Positions 13,691-25,849 of a stretch of DNA of 64,000 bases are shown here, in pieces. Source of the DNA: Rhyacophila brunnea (Eukaryota > Arthropoda > Insecta > Trichoptera > Rhyacophilidae); the NCBI GenBank assembly GCA_022495005.1, contig JAGYXB010000135.1, forward strand, positions 434,001 through 498,000. The letters are read 5' to 3'. The notes below the pieces were generated by a model that saw nothing but the letters and a program-made list of their open reading frames with translations, did no database searches and was not told where the DNA came from. Positions within the stretch are counted from its first letter, which is position 1. Each line of letters starts with the position of its first letter. Position numbers and translations under genes: made by a program.

Positions 13691-16420
13691 TGTTTACTAA
13701 ACAATAAATTAAAATGTGATATGTAAGTTAAGGCGCGAAAATTTTTGAAGCATTAGTATTTTAACTGATCATTATGCGTTTATCAATATGAAGAGCACTG
13801 ATATGAAACTGAATAAATCTTATTGTCGAATATTAAATGTCTTGGGGCGCGATAACACTATAATAAACGCCACGCGATAAAACACCAGGAATAATTTTGC
13901 GTGTTATTCTATTCAATAGTAACAATTATAATTGTTAACTATTCTTTGATAGCATATTATGTAGAGCATATATTATTATGTATACGTTGTTTGCGAGTTG
14001 CAATAAAATGGTTAGAAAAACGTTTGGGACTCATCGGCCTACCGGGATTTCTCCCGGTGTCTTGGTGGGATAATTTACCCCTGTGTATAAATATATTATA
14101 TTATACCTACGTGAATTATTGTAATTCCGTGAAGGTATTATCATCTTAATCCTAATGATGTTTGTCTGAGGTCAATATGTAGATATCTAATTCTCATGTG
14201 ATTATAGATTTGACGGATGGTTACACAAATTACATAATTATCGGTTACACCTAATCACCGGAATCGCGCTGATTATTATTAATTGTACTATTATAGCATA
14301 GCGGTTATACGATAATCTAATATATCATATTGTTGTTAGAATAAGAAGTACATATGTACTCGTATGTAGGATTATTTTTAAATATAATAATTACAGATTG
14401 GTGAAATTTATTATGTTACCTAATTGAAAAAGTCTCGAGTCTGTCGAATGCTCGAGATATATTTTTTTCAAATTCATAAACTTTTTTAAGGTTTCCATTA
14501 CAATTTTATGTTGTATATCTCACAAATTAAATATTCATTCTAGACATGTCGTGAAAAACATCCTTAATTTGTGAAAAATCTCATTTACGATTTCTCAACA
14601 AATATGTAAGAAACGCAAAACTTTATAAAAAAATCTCTAACTTTCATATTATTTTTCAAGATTTCTCGATCATAATTTCCAGCGATTACCCATAACCAAA
14701 TTGCTTTAAAAACATTCTAATATCAACACCCAACGTAGCTGAAGAAAAATAACAAATGTACTGAAAGTGCAAAAGATATTATATTACTATAATTTTGTTA
14801 TTATGATTTATAGCATATTCTAAATTGCTGAAAGACAAAACCTCGCTTGAAAAATCGAAATGAAATAGTACAAACTTTAGCTAATGTTGAAATAAAAGGT
14901 TTTATATTTAGTATATATAATTTTATGATTACTAACGGGATCCTAGATTTCATCATCGGAGATAATAAAACGAATTACTTAACATATATCCTATAAAAAT
15001 TGCCATCATACACTGTAATATATTATTATAATATGTGATAACAAAAAATATATATACGCTAACTTTGGATAAAGTGATAAAATATTTGCAGCGAATAAAG
15101 TTGTTTTCGTATCTATTGTGATTGAGGCAATATCATCTCGTATTTTACACACAAATTATATGACCATCGTCATACTGACGTGACGCATGCGCAAGTAGAA
15201 TTTAGGCAAACCGGATGTTGTATGGCCAGTTATTATGTCTGTCGTATATCTACTAGGTGTTTGAGAACACGACCAAGAATTTGTATTTATGGGAACTTAT
15301 CATGATTAAAAATCTATTTTATTTCAAGTATATATATATATATTTTTTTAAATATTTGAAGGTAAGCGGATAATGGTGTTTTGATGAGATCAGCGAAGAA
15401 CTCAACTATGGTTATTGAGAAGTATTGAGTGTTTATTTGAAGGATCGATAAAGGTACAGTGATACAATGATAAAAGATAGCCAGAGGCACGATGATATAA
15501 AGTGACAGTTCTCTACCAAGATAAAATGCGGAGTGAGATACTCATTCAATCATGATAATATATTTATTCACGATTAAAGGATACTGACACTGAATATCCC
15601 ATGGCTTCGGTGAGAAATGCATTTAACATAATACATATTAATAAAGCTTACCGAGGTGTAAGATCATACTTGCAATTAATTCGTGATTAAATTCGTAAAC
15701 AATTTCTATGCTAAAAATGTATTTACTGAAAAATCTTATTTTTCGAAGTCCGCGTTACTCATTGAATAAGCACTAACCGTTATAGCTGAATGCCTATAAA
15801 AATGTATATTATAAACAATAATTAAATATATTTTCGCAATCGATTCTTATGTCACGGATTCTGACTACTCTTATTTACTCATTGATCGGCATAATAGTAA
15901 TAAGACATTCATTAAAAAAGTCATAATGTTAACGTCCAGTCCTTAGAAACACAAAGAAATGTACCAAGAGAAAATAAGGAAACAACAATGAAAGTATCAA
16001 ACTATCGGACAGTAAGCTCTATGCATAGTAGGATAATTTAATTGAACGAAAAGTGCAAAGAATGCCCAAAAAGAATACAAGAACTTATTATATTCATAGT
16101 GATAGAAAATATTATTAGTGTTCTTGATTAATTTGTAGCATCTGGGTATCATGTTGATGAATGCCAGTGAGAGAGTTCGGTAAATCACTGATAGTTTTGA
16201 TATATGATAGTATATTACAATCCATTTTAAAATTGGAAGTGTCTGAATTATAATGTACGTATGCTATATTATTATTTGCGATCGTTTTTATTCTATATAT
16301 TCTAAATAATCTTCAATATTATCAATAATAAAATGATGTAATCAAATAGGCGTTGATTAAACGCTATAAACAATAAATGTGTTATCTTTGTGATATATAG
16401 AGTATATAGTGAAACCGGAT
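13691..16420. other. Noncoding AT-rich sequence with one GC hairpin
   Basis: Apart from a perfect short hairpin at 14041-14058 and an AT dinucleotide run near 15329-15342, nothing is recognised. Confidence 0.4.
14041..14058. repeat. Short perfect GC-rich hairpin
   Basis: ACCGGGA and TCCCGGT form a perfect 7-bp stem with a TTTC loop, embedded in a GC-rich patch of about 60 bases (14025-14085) inside AT-rich DNA. It may be the end of an old mobile element such as a Helitron, or a remnant of another repeat. No diagnostic Helitron terminus follows. Confidence 0.5.
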
Positions 16421-16429
16421 AGTAATTTT

Positions 16430-16700
16430 CAAATTTTCCAGAAAGCGCATGCAGGCAGTAATGCGACCTCGCTAACATCCGGTATTAGCGGCGAGCGTAC
16501 GCGATTTATAGCCGTGCATTACCAAGGCAATAACTGAGTAATGACATCAATATTACTAGAAAGGGTATGAAACTATAAACCTAAATAGCGTGGAAGTGGG
16601 ACGAACCGATGGCCTGTAACTTTTTGAAGGGATGCGAGTGTCAGTAGACGGCTAGCTCATGGGTGCTGCGAGAATTTTATGTAACTGGTCCTAATTTTGG
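16430..16700. other. GC-elevated island, possible regulatory element
   Basis: The composition shifts sharply, with words such as gcgcatgc and ggcgagcgtacgcg near 16445-16505. There is no long reading frame on either strand. It may be a conserved noncoding element, but this cannot be tested from one sequence. Confidence 0.3.
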
Positions 16701-16918
16701 GAAAAAAAGTATTGCACGTACAACAATAAACTATTTTCATTTATTTTTTCTATCTGTTAAGTATGGTATGAGTAAAATATCAGCGATGGAAAAATATCAA
16801 AATATAATTAATATATATTGTAACCTATAAAATACTATAAGGACATTTAATTTTTATATAATCCTTTTTGAAGTACCATAATAATAAAACAATAACCAAA
16901 AATTATCTGATCGAAACT

Positions 16919-17317
16919 CTATTTTACCACGTTTTTCTTAGCGTCTATTCTTGTTTGTCCAGTGGTTGTTTATCCAGTACAAATAATGCAATCGATTTTT
17001 AACTAACTTCTCAACTAGCTACACATTTAAAACTTTTAGAATATATCAGAACACATTGCGATGCCAATGCATTCTTTTAATACTTTTAGCCATATTTAAT
17101 CTTCTTGCCATTCATTTTCAGTTAATTCTGTTTTGTATGAAATGTTATTTCGGAAGAAATCCGTAATCCAATCCACTATTATTGGTTGCTAAGGGAGTGG
17201 TCCTAGCAACTAAATTATTAATATATACCTGCGTTACTATGGAAATCAAAATGACATTTCAGTATTCTATATTTGTTTGTTTGTTTGTTGCAAAATTGCC
17301 TTATTTGTCCTAAATTA
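16919..17317 (+). repeat. 400-bp interspersed repeat, copy A
   Basis: The reverse complement of 35461-35840 aligns along the whole length. Shared words include ttagaatatatcagaacac, aatgcattcttttaatac and gttactatggaaatcaaaa. Copy A has about 33 extra bases near 17172-17204 that carry ccaat and gttgctaagg, and this insert ends in an inverted tagcaac. Both copies hold an RFX X-box-like gttactatggaaat. There are no clear terminal inverted repeats and no ORF, so it is a non-autonomous element or an old dispersed duplication of unknown class. Confidence 0.75.
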
Positions 17318-18420
17318 ATTATTAGTACATAGGATTGTCAAGTTTATGATTCAACAGAAAATTTAAAAACGTGGTATATAAAAAGTTCTTTTTATCTTGT
17401 AATTATTTCTTTTTATGTTAAGACTTCAACCACGTTTCAAATGAAAAAAATATTTGAAATGTAGTATTGGAAGAGTATGATAAAGGCGGTAAAAAGTGAC
17501 GAATATCTCTATTTTGAAAAAAAAATTAAAATGAAAGACCGATGTTCGAAAATTATAATATAAACTAAAGATAGTTCTGCAGTTATTTGGTTATATAGTT
17601 ATAATAAAAAAAATATTTCGAAAGTCTTAGTCTTGAAAAATAATGGTGGTTAGAATTTAGTAAAGTAATTTTTTTACAATATAGTGTGTCATAACCATTA
17701 TAACTAATTCGATAATAATTCCGCATCGATACACTCTACTTTATTATTCGTGTTTATATTGATTTCATCAATATAAATCATTCATTGGCAATATTTAAGG
17801 CAGTATCAAGTTTTTTTTAAAAATATGGAATCACAATTTATAAAGAAAATGGATTCAAATGGATAGTAAACCCTTTCATCGCCCAGATTACGTAATATGC
17901 TCAATTAACAATTTAATACAATTAAAGTCAATAACTTTGTAATACAACAACCAAAAACACACTATTAGACGTTATTGATTACCTTAATAAAATAAATGTG
18001 GCTATTTATTTGTTAATTAAATGGTATAAAATAAAATGGACACCAGTTTATTCACTTCCCTTTTTTCACGACGCCTATGCAAAGACCGTTAGGAGTGTAT
18101 TAGTCTCAGTACCGCCTTCACCCGTTGTGGCATAAAGCCGCGAGAAATATTACAGGTCTTTACTTTTATGGTGCTTTTCCGGACTTGATTTCCTGAACCG
18201 ATCGCTTTCTCGAATTAACTACGTAATTTTTGTCATCATTCTGCGAGCGTAAAAGAAACCTACACGGTATAGAGTACCTGAAACAATTTGTTAACATTAA
18301 ATATAACTTTAATTTATTAAAAAATATTTGCTCATAGCTATTATTACTATTAGGTAGCGTCACATTCTAGAATAATTATATTGGAAAAATATAATCATCG
18401 GAAAAAATACTGGAAAGACG
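17318..18420. other. Noncoding AT-rich sequence, nothing recognised
   Basis: The minus-strand open frame at 18166-18363 has no domain I recognise. No repeats with partners in the window were noticed. Confidence 0.4.
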
Positions 18421-18424
18421 CAAG

Positions 18425-18500
18425 GAAGATTTTTGGAGACATTGAGTGGCCTCCATATGCTCCAACTAAGTAGTGGACATAGACTAAAAAGAAGAAATGT
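18425..18500 (+). mobile_element. LINE 3' tail fragment
   Basis: The words 'ggcctccatatgctccaactaagtagtggacatagactaaaaagaagaa' follow the usual 3' end of lepidopteran RTE-like LINEs, 'ggcc..cgtccaacagtgg..ataggct.a.aagaagaa', with substitutions. The fragment is too short for clade assignment. It lies directly before a separate Jockey-like fragment. Confidence 0.5.
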
Positions 18501-18529
18501 TTTACATAAACAAATAAACTAAAACTAAG

Positions 18530-18870
18530 AATGCGGAGCATTGCACTCTGCACTGGCAGCATTCGGAACGTGTTGATTCACGAGCTCGAGTGTTTGTATT
18601 GCAATTCTTGACTGGACATGGTAACTTTGCTGGCAGGTTCTATGAACTTGGTCTTGTTGCCTGTTCAACATGTCCATATAGCGGAGAAATACAGGATGTA
18701 AACCAGAATGTCTTAAAATGTGTACGGGGAAAGGGATGAGCTGCTCAAGTCGGTTCAACCAGCTGTTAGGCTAATTGGACCGTCCGACCTGGTCACCACA
18801 AAATTTAATTTTGTCATATTTAAAAACATTGCGGCGTCATATTGTCAACGTGAAGGTTTCTTCGCTTAGA
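18530..18870 (+). pseudogene. Jockey-like LINE C-terminal remnant (post-RNase H zinc-knuckle region)
   Basis: From about 18575 the plus strand reads SRARVFVLQFLTGHGNF, then GLVACSTCPYSGEIQDV, then QNVLKCVR. This matches the region after RNase H in Jockey-type LINEs, where 'LTGHG.F...L...GL.....CP.CG...ET..H.L..CP.F' is usual. One knuckle cysteine is replaced by Ser and the His is lost. A frame change follows near 18725. A new frame then continues with RDELLKSV and later residues to a stop near 18868. It is a truncated dead copy. The open minus-strand frame over 18525-18758 is a shadow. Confidence 0.75.
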
Positions 18871-21800
18871 TAGTTTGGCAGTTTTGTATTAACTTTTATT
18901 ACTTACAACAATTTTTAAATTTGCCTCTACGTGCTCCTCTCTCTCTTAACTTAAAGTCACGCAAAAACAAAAAGCACATTTGAGTGCATGGTGATCTCAG
19001 TCTTGGGTAACTGCTCCTAAGATATTTCCAGACATAAAAAAATAATGCTTCACACCAAACGTAGGGTCTCGTGATATGTCCGATTAACGTATAAAATACG
19101 TGTGATTTGGTGGGACCAATAAATTCAATGTTATATATATATTTCCAAGAGGAAAATTGCGGTGTATAAATAATTGTAAACTCGAAAAATTATGGGGGAA
19201 TAATTATCGTCAAAAAATTATAGGCAAAGAATGTGCAGGATAGCTCTAACGGTAATACCGTTTTCGTTAGTTACTTAAATTGAATTTGAATAAAATATGT
19301 ATACTATGCATTCATTTAATATTTTTTTATATTATTAGATTAGTGCAAACTAGCGCGATAAATTTGGTCGCTCGACCATAATAAAATTCGTGTTCACTGC
19401 TTCAGATTAAATACTGATGTAAACTCTATACTTACAGTCTGTATGAAATCAATTAAAATGTACGACGGCTTATTGTGTTGCGCTCTGTGGTGCATTATCG
19501 CGTTTGTTTTGATATTTTCCATTTCGTGGATAATGCGCGATCATTTTGCGCAACGGGGGTTGCTCGTCGTAGCGCAAAAGCTAGTTGCATTAACGAGTTA
19601 TTTACATGGAGCGCACAAATTACCCACACCTGCACGACTTACGCCACTATTGCAACCGTAATAAAATGGTAATAAAAGTGCAAATCCCTTCACAGTTTTG
19701 CATTTTGGCAGTCTAGCAGCATCAAGCGAAAGGGGTTCTATCATTTGAAAATAATAAATGTTTCTTAATTAAATTATTTTTCATTATTCAACATAAACAT
19801 GAGATAATTTACGTAGGAGAAAAAAAAACTGAATTGGATTTAATTCCATAATATTGTCTATGAAATTTACCAATTTAACAAGTGTTCAAATTCTTATCAT
19901 AACACATATGAATTTAAAGTATTATTTCGAATTCCGTTAACATTCTCGATAACAATAATTTATAATTTTATATCAGGTGATTAATTGATTATTATTAATA
20001 ATAACATTTTTTGACCTCTTTATTTTTCTATTAGGCAAATTATTTTAATTTATGTGTTAGGATGTTATTATAATACGACTTCTTTATTATCCATAGAAAA
20101 ATGATTAAATAAAAATTACAGTCTAATATTATATAATTAAAGAAATGTATTATATGAGTAGTTGAGAAGACACTTAGGCATGTCGTTAAAGAATAATATA
20201 CCTATAAGAAATATTTTAGTGGGAGATTTGTCATTTGACAATACTTTTATTTTTAAATTTTGGTACTCGTCAGCAGAAGTGGAAATATAGTGTTTTATAC
20301 ACTAAAGATTTTATTCAGGTCTAAACGTATGTCTAAGAAAAGTTTAAAAAATCGGGTATATATAACATAGCGTGAAATCTGAAGTCTAAGAAAGAAACAA
20401 TTATTTGAAAATAGAAATCTTTGCAGTATATTTGAACCGGTTAAACAATCATTGGTGATGCATTTACACCACTCTTTGAGAAATTTAAGCACGGTATTGA
20501 TATCTTCATTGCAAAAAAAAATGAGAAAGATAGGTTAGCTATATTAAATGAATCTGGAGGTCTTGGCTCCTTGAAAGAAATGGGTAAACAGCACCAACAA
20601 AGTTACAAATATGATGATAGACTGGAGAGAGATGGCTCAGCAAAGAGTTTCATAGAGGAAAGTTTTCCACTCGGCCATGACGTCCATGAGCCTAGCTGGA
20701 CTGTGTGCAAACGTCTTATTATAGTGACACAGTTAAAGTATATATTATACTTATTTATATACATATTATATATATATTTATATATGTAGAAAAATGTTTG
20801 ATGGAACCAGGAGGTACAAATAATTGTAATCACGAAATATGTTAATATTATTATGGATTATTTAACCAAACCAAATATAAAACCAACTATTAACTCATTA
20901 TTATTATAAATTTGGGTATTTTTTGCATTTCTTTAAGTCAAAATTAAAAATAATAATATAAGATTAAAATAAAATTGTTCAATTATGAATTTATATAAAA
21001 GTGTGACACACAAATATCATAAAACATCATTGCATTAGTGACATATTTTTTTTATTAATTATTAAAACCATTTTCAAGGTTTATTTATTTTTCAATTTAA
21101 AATAGCTTCCATATTATAGACAGAGCTCTTTAAATATGCTATAGATAGACACTTGTTAGGATAAATTTGAAAATAATTTAGAAATTTTGGAGAGAATTTT
21201 TCGCTCAAATAATTCATTAGTTCTTGTCGTAATATTTTTACCTGGCTTATTTTCAACAAAATTAAAAGATTTCAGTGAAATTTAATTATACTTGTCGTCT
21301 GTTACTATCCTGAAATTATATATCTCTCGTTAAAATAGAGAATGTCATTATTTCAAGTGCTATTAAATTTTATGCATTGACCTTCAAAAGCCGAGAACAA
21401 ATATTTCAAGACATAAATAGTTTTATCTCAAATTAGTTTTAAAAGAAACCAATGAATTGAACAAAAGGAGTCATGTTCAGATAATTTCTGTCGTAGTTAA
21501 AATAGTTCCTCTAACTATCCCGCAAAATAGTTTTCTCCGTTCTCACAGGGTAGAAATCTTTTTTCGTTTTGTTTTGCCGCAGACAAAACCGCAGGGGTAG
21601 TTTTCGGTGAATAATAAATTCAGAGATGGCACTGTGATATCACTTTAAGAGCACTTAATTTTGCACGAGCGCGATGAAATTTTACGTTTTAAGTGGAGGC
21701 TGTAATGAAACCGAACCTGCAGATAGTTCATTTGGCTTGCCTAGCGTTAAAAACATTTCATGATTTCTACAAAACGCTGGGAATGAATAACTTAGAAATT

Positions 21801-22235
21801 CGCATTTCTAAGGCTTTGATATCAATTTAAATATCAGTTTTATGAGGTATAATTATTTTAATGCAAAAATATAGAATAACGCAGCCATTGCATTAAAAGT
21901 AATTGCAAACTAAAAATATTTATTCATACAACAAAATTAAGGCGTTTAGAGTAGACAACTATATTGTTATCAGAACTGTAGATTTTAATATAATTTATAA
22001 TATCATTTTGTGAAATGAAATTATACCAAATAAATGTTTACTAAATTTATAAATAATAATCGTCACTATTAATGGTGTATTTTTATTGTAATCAATTAAA
22101 AACCTAAAATAACCCTTCTAGCAAAAGTGAATTGAGTTTTTTGGGCTGATACAAAAGTATGATGCCAATACTTATTTACATAATATGATAAGATATTATC
22201 AAAACAAATAATTATGGTTTTTATAATTATTGTTA
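18871..22235. other. Presumed intron, AT-rich, with an unclassified island
   Basis: No gene is recognised. The plus-strand frame at 20571-20789 starts with hydrophilic residues but ends in an AT microsatellite and has no known domain. The segment at 21500-21780 is more complex than its surroundings and may be a conserved noncoding element. Confidence 0.4.
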
Positions 22236-22237
22236 AA

Positions 22238-22720
22238 TCCTATGTTAGAGTAGGCCGGAGTGTCTACCTCTGAGAGCTATGATCACGACCCCCACGAGGA
22301 GGGGGGTGATAGGGCTCTAGCCTAGGGGCCTGAGCTCAGGAAGGGCCCAGCGTGACGAGTCGACCGGACCGATAACTGAGATAAACACAGACCACAGATT
22401 TGCTCTAATAGTAAAAAAAGTCGCTACTTTAGTTCAATAAGTAATTACTAATAATTAAAATATATGATTGTACAATACAATTTTAGCTGTGTGCCGATAC
22501 TCGACAACTCCATAATTCAAATGGACATAAACATAACATTAAAAATATAAAAATCCCTAAAAATACACCTTAATTTTACCGCCTACACCATGGAAAATGC
22601 TACTGTAGCGCGTCACACTGCTTAACTCTTAGCGATAGTTAGGGGGGCCCGCCAAACATTCTCGCCTGGGGGGCCGCTTTAGGATGTGGGGGCCATGGCT
22701 ATGATATACGGTATTGCAAG
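22238..22720. repeat. Two GC-rich blocks flanking AT-rich DNA, probable old mobile element
   Basis: The block at 22245-22385 has runs such as gaggaggggggtgatagggc and a perfect 12-bp palindrome, cctgagctcagg, at 22329-22340. The block at 22600-22700 has aggggggcccgcc, attctcgcctgggggg and ggatgtgggggcc. Such GC extremes are out of place in this window. They lie about 200 bp from the donor side of the bruno-3-like exon. Neither strand has a convincing coding frame. I suspect two parts of one element with an AT-rich middle, but no family is named. Confidence 0.35.
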
Positions 22721-22919
22721 TTGCAGCATTTATCTTGTGTTGACACGGATAGTAAGTATTAAACAGAAAATCCAACGCACATCTGGCATAAATAGACAGA
22801 GATAGATAGATAGATACTCAAAGCTGCTCCTGATCCTGCTTAATCCAAAAAAATACACGTTACGTGAGAACAATAGTTTTAAATTTAAATTAGTAATGTG
22901 GAATAGTAAAAAAACGAAC

Positions 22920-23048
22920 CTTTGCTTGTACCGTCCGGTCCTCGAAGAATCGTACACTCTTCTATTGTCCCGAAAGGTGCGAAAAGTTGGCGAACATCTT
23001 CTTCAGTCTGTTGTTTGCTGAGCATGCCAACGAACAGTTTTCTGTCTT
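22920..23048 (-). CDS. bru3: Bruno-3/CELF-type RNA-binding protein, internal exon encoding the start of RRM2
   Basis: Read on the minus strand, the 129-base exon encodes (E)[13 protein letters not shown], then [13 protein letters not shown] and [16 protein letters not shown]. This is the first two thirds of the second RNA-recognition motif of Bruno/CELF proteins. They bind UGU-rich/Bruno-response RNA elements and control splicing, decay and translation. RNP2 is LFVGML. RNP1 (KGCAFVxY) is cut by the intron after its first Lys codon plus one G. The wording GMLSKQQ and [15 protein letters not shown] fits the bruno-3/CELF3-6 type, not Arrest/Bruno-1, which has HGAIEECTVLRD. The donor is AAAG|GTTCGT, with GT at the complement of 22918-22919. 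The acceptor AG is at 23049-23050 after a pyrimidine-rich tract (about 23066-23079), and an in-frame TGA lies just upstream of it, so the exon must start there or 3 bases later (a GAGAAG tandem acceptor). Both intron phases are 1. No neighbouring RRM exon is found in the window. Confidence 0.93.
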
Positions 23049-23735
23049 CTCATTGACCATTCCATAGAAGAAGGCAGCACATGGGAAGAAATACGAAAAA
23101 GTTATTAATATATTGCCAACACAAAATCAGACACCAGTAAACATCCAAAACAAGGTTACAATATACACACAATAATCATTCAAGCTCGGCGAAATAAATC
23201 ATTTTGTTTAATTATCATACACGTGTTTCTGTGAACTGATGATGATGTTGATGAATTTGGTTCGTATACTGCAGTACCTACAGAACATATAAAATTAAAA
23301 ATTGCTATTACGTAATAAAAACATAATGAATGGATTTAATATTGTATTATTTTCATTGGGCCAATTGAGTGATTGTGGGATGATTCGTGATGTTGTTAAT
23401 AACTGAATGAATACAATATAAACTTTGGCGAAAAAATACACCCTACCTACAAAGTAAGTTATTATATACGTAGCATGCACAATAAAATATGTTGATGTGA
23501 CTTTTAAACATCTTTCACCTGTAAAGAAATATCGATTTTTTTTATTCTTTTAGATTCTTTTAGATTCTCAAGGAATACAACAAAATACGATTCTTTTGAA
23601 AGGTCTTACAAATCTTTTAAATTATATTAAAATAACAAGACCTACATATTTATTTTATAAACCATGCATCTGTTTTAATATTCATTTTAGATTTAAAATA
23701 TGCAAGTATAAAAAATATAATTATTAATTACACCA
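23049..23735. other. Presumed intron upstream of the bruno-3-like exon
   Basis: On the minus strand the last 40 bases before the exon hold the acceptor and a cttcttct-rich tract. The remainder is AT-rich with no recognised feature. The minus-strand open frame at 23295-23480 is not recognisable. Confidence 0.5.
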
Positions 23736-23880
23736 TTATGTTTGATCCTAAGAGGATCATATTATTTTCCTCCATATAGTGGAGGATATATTAACAGATT
23801 TTTGTTTTTACGAACAATGGACGTTAGCCACTTGCTCAAAACCTATTTTGTCCATATTCTTATACACAATGATAAACATT
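23736..23880 (-). mobile_element. SINE family A, decayed tail copy
   Basis: The plus strand shows gatcctaagaggatcatat, then ctccatatagtggagg, acagatttttgttttta, gaacaatggacgttagccacttgctc and gtccatattcttatacac. These are the reverse complement of the family A body seen intact at 45420-45630. The tRNA-like head is not recognisable here. Confidence 0.65.
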
Positions 23881-25845
23881 TTAAGACCAGTGAAGTATCC
23901 GAGATCCCACGATATTATAAGCTTATATGTTACCTCTCAGCCGATGTGGTGAGTTATACACGAGGGCTATAGAAACAAAGACGTCAGTTTCTATCCTCGT
24001 AAAATATTGACAAGTCAATAAAAATGTCTTATTTCTTTCATAATATTATGTAAAATTATATATAATTACTGATACAAATATTCTAAAATGTTTCGTTGTT
24101 TTAAACATAGATACATATACATTTGTAGAATACGTTGGATATAATATATATGTATAATAAATAAATTATTCCCTTTTGTTGACTTACCAACGTTTTACGA
24201 AAATAGAAACTGGCGTTTTTTATTAGGGAGTCCTCACATTGTATTATAAATACTGCATTTTGTATAATAATTAAAAAAATAAACAGAGTGTCACATGTCA
24301 CGTGTCATTTGAAATTTTCATTAAAAAATGATTTAAGCTTTCATGTCTACTGTAAATTTACCCTTCTAATGAATGAGAGAGCTTTCACTAAACGCAAAAT
24401 GCTGAGTATGAATAAGATATAAATTGTACATAATATGAAGGTAAACGCTCTCACGCCTCCAGTTAATATCGTGGGGCGTCAAATGTAAGCTCTTTACCCG
24501 GAAGTGGGATTTATTTACCAACTATAATTTAAATATTGATCCTGTTTACTCATGTCTTCATTACCATGTAATTGGAAGGCCCTAGGGAAGGGTGTCCATA
24601 GCTCATGTGGCGCGCGATAACTATCTTAAGGCCAATATTGACAACGAGGATACCGAAAGGTATGGGTTAGGTAAAATTCCCTTTAGCCCACATGAATTAA
24701 GAGCCTTATTATCATACCGGAATTTTGGATGCGGTGTACTACATACATCGTAAACGTTGGAATATTTAAATTGAAGCCAGAAAGAGTCTAATAAATTAAT
24801 ATTATATAACTCTAAATGATTTTGTAAATATATTTTCATTGCATATCTGGTTCTTTCTTTTTAAGTTACTTGAAAAGTAGTTCTTATTTATTATCATATT
24901 TAAAATATCTATTTTTATTATCAAAACTATAATTAAACCCATGTCTACTTGTAAAATGTGAAAGGTAATAATTTTGATATGATAGATCTGTGTGCAAAAA
25001 TAACTTTTTCAGAATTGGCTACAGCGTCTGAAAATAACTTTTTGCCCTTGAAGATCTGACATTAATGAATTATTTTTCGTAATATGATCAAGAAAGTTCC
25101 ATGTAACCAAAGATAACCTGAAGGTTGTTAATTGTCTTATGCCCGAGGACTTTTCTGTTATAGAATAGTCCTCGGTGCAGGGAGTAGGTACGATAATATT
25201 TGAAACGTAGTGTTTGCCAAAGAAGAATAGCTAAGAATGTTCCTTTTCATTAAAAAAATAAAGTAGAAAAAAGCAGAAATTCCTACCGAATATTAAAAAT
25301 TAATATACATTGCTTTGGAAAATTAAGAGTGTTTTGATACCATGAAATACATATTATATATAATTAAAATGCAATGTTTTGTTCTAAAATTTTATAATTC
25401 TTATTTAAACTATACAACATAAAGCTCCCAAGGTTATTTTAACATTTTTTGGCGTCATTTTGTCAGCTCGATATGTTTTATGTTATTTTTATATAATTTT
25501 TAATAACTTTAATAACTTTTAATCACTTCTTTTTCTGCGATCCCCCTTCTTTTGAGCATTATAAAAAATTCATATTTATGTACCTATATTTAGTAATTTA
25601 ATTAAAAAATGCCTATTTGTAATACGCCCGATTAAAACCAAGTATGGTTAACATAAATTTATTATGTTGGAAGTATGGTTCAAAATTTTAAACGAATTTT
25701 AGAATGAAGCAGATTTTGTTATTCTTAGAAAACTTCTTACCTTGACAAATACAGCTGATATTTTGGTAAACTATTGATAGGTATATGAATCAAATAAATA
25801 AATTTAAATATTCTAATGGCGTCGAATGCTTTGTATTTTTTCTGG
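23881..25845. other. Noncoding AT-rich sequence, nothing recognised
   Basis: The region at 24430-24720 is less AT-rich but has no identifiable gene or repeat partner. Confidence 0.4.
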
Positions 25846-25849
25846 AAAA

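Noticed and set aside
18525..18758. 77-codon minus-strand frame
   Set aside because: It is antisense to a clear Jockey-like C-terminal coding remnant.
22730..22957. 75-codon minus-strand frame overlapping the RRM2 exon
   Set aside because: It runs in a different frame from the RRM2 exon and passes through intron sequence.
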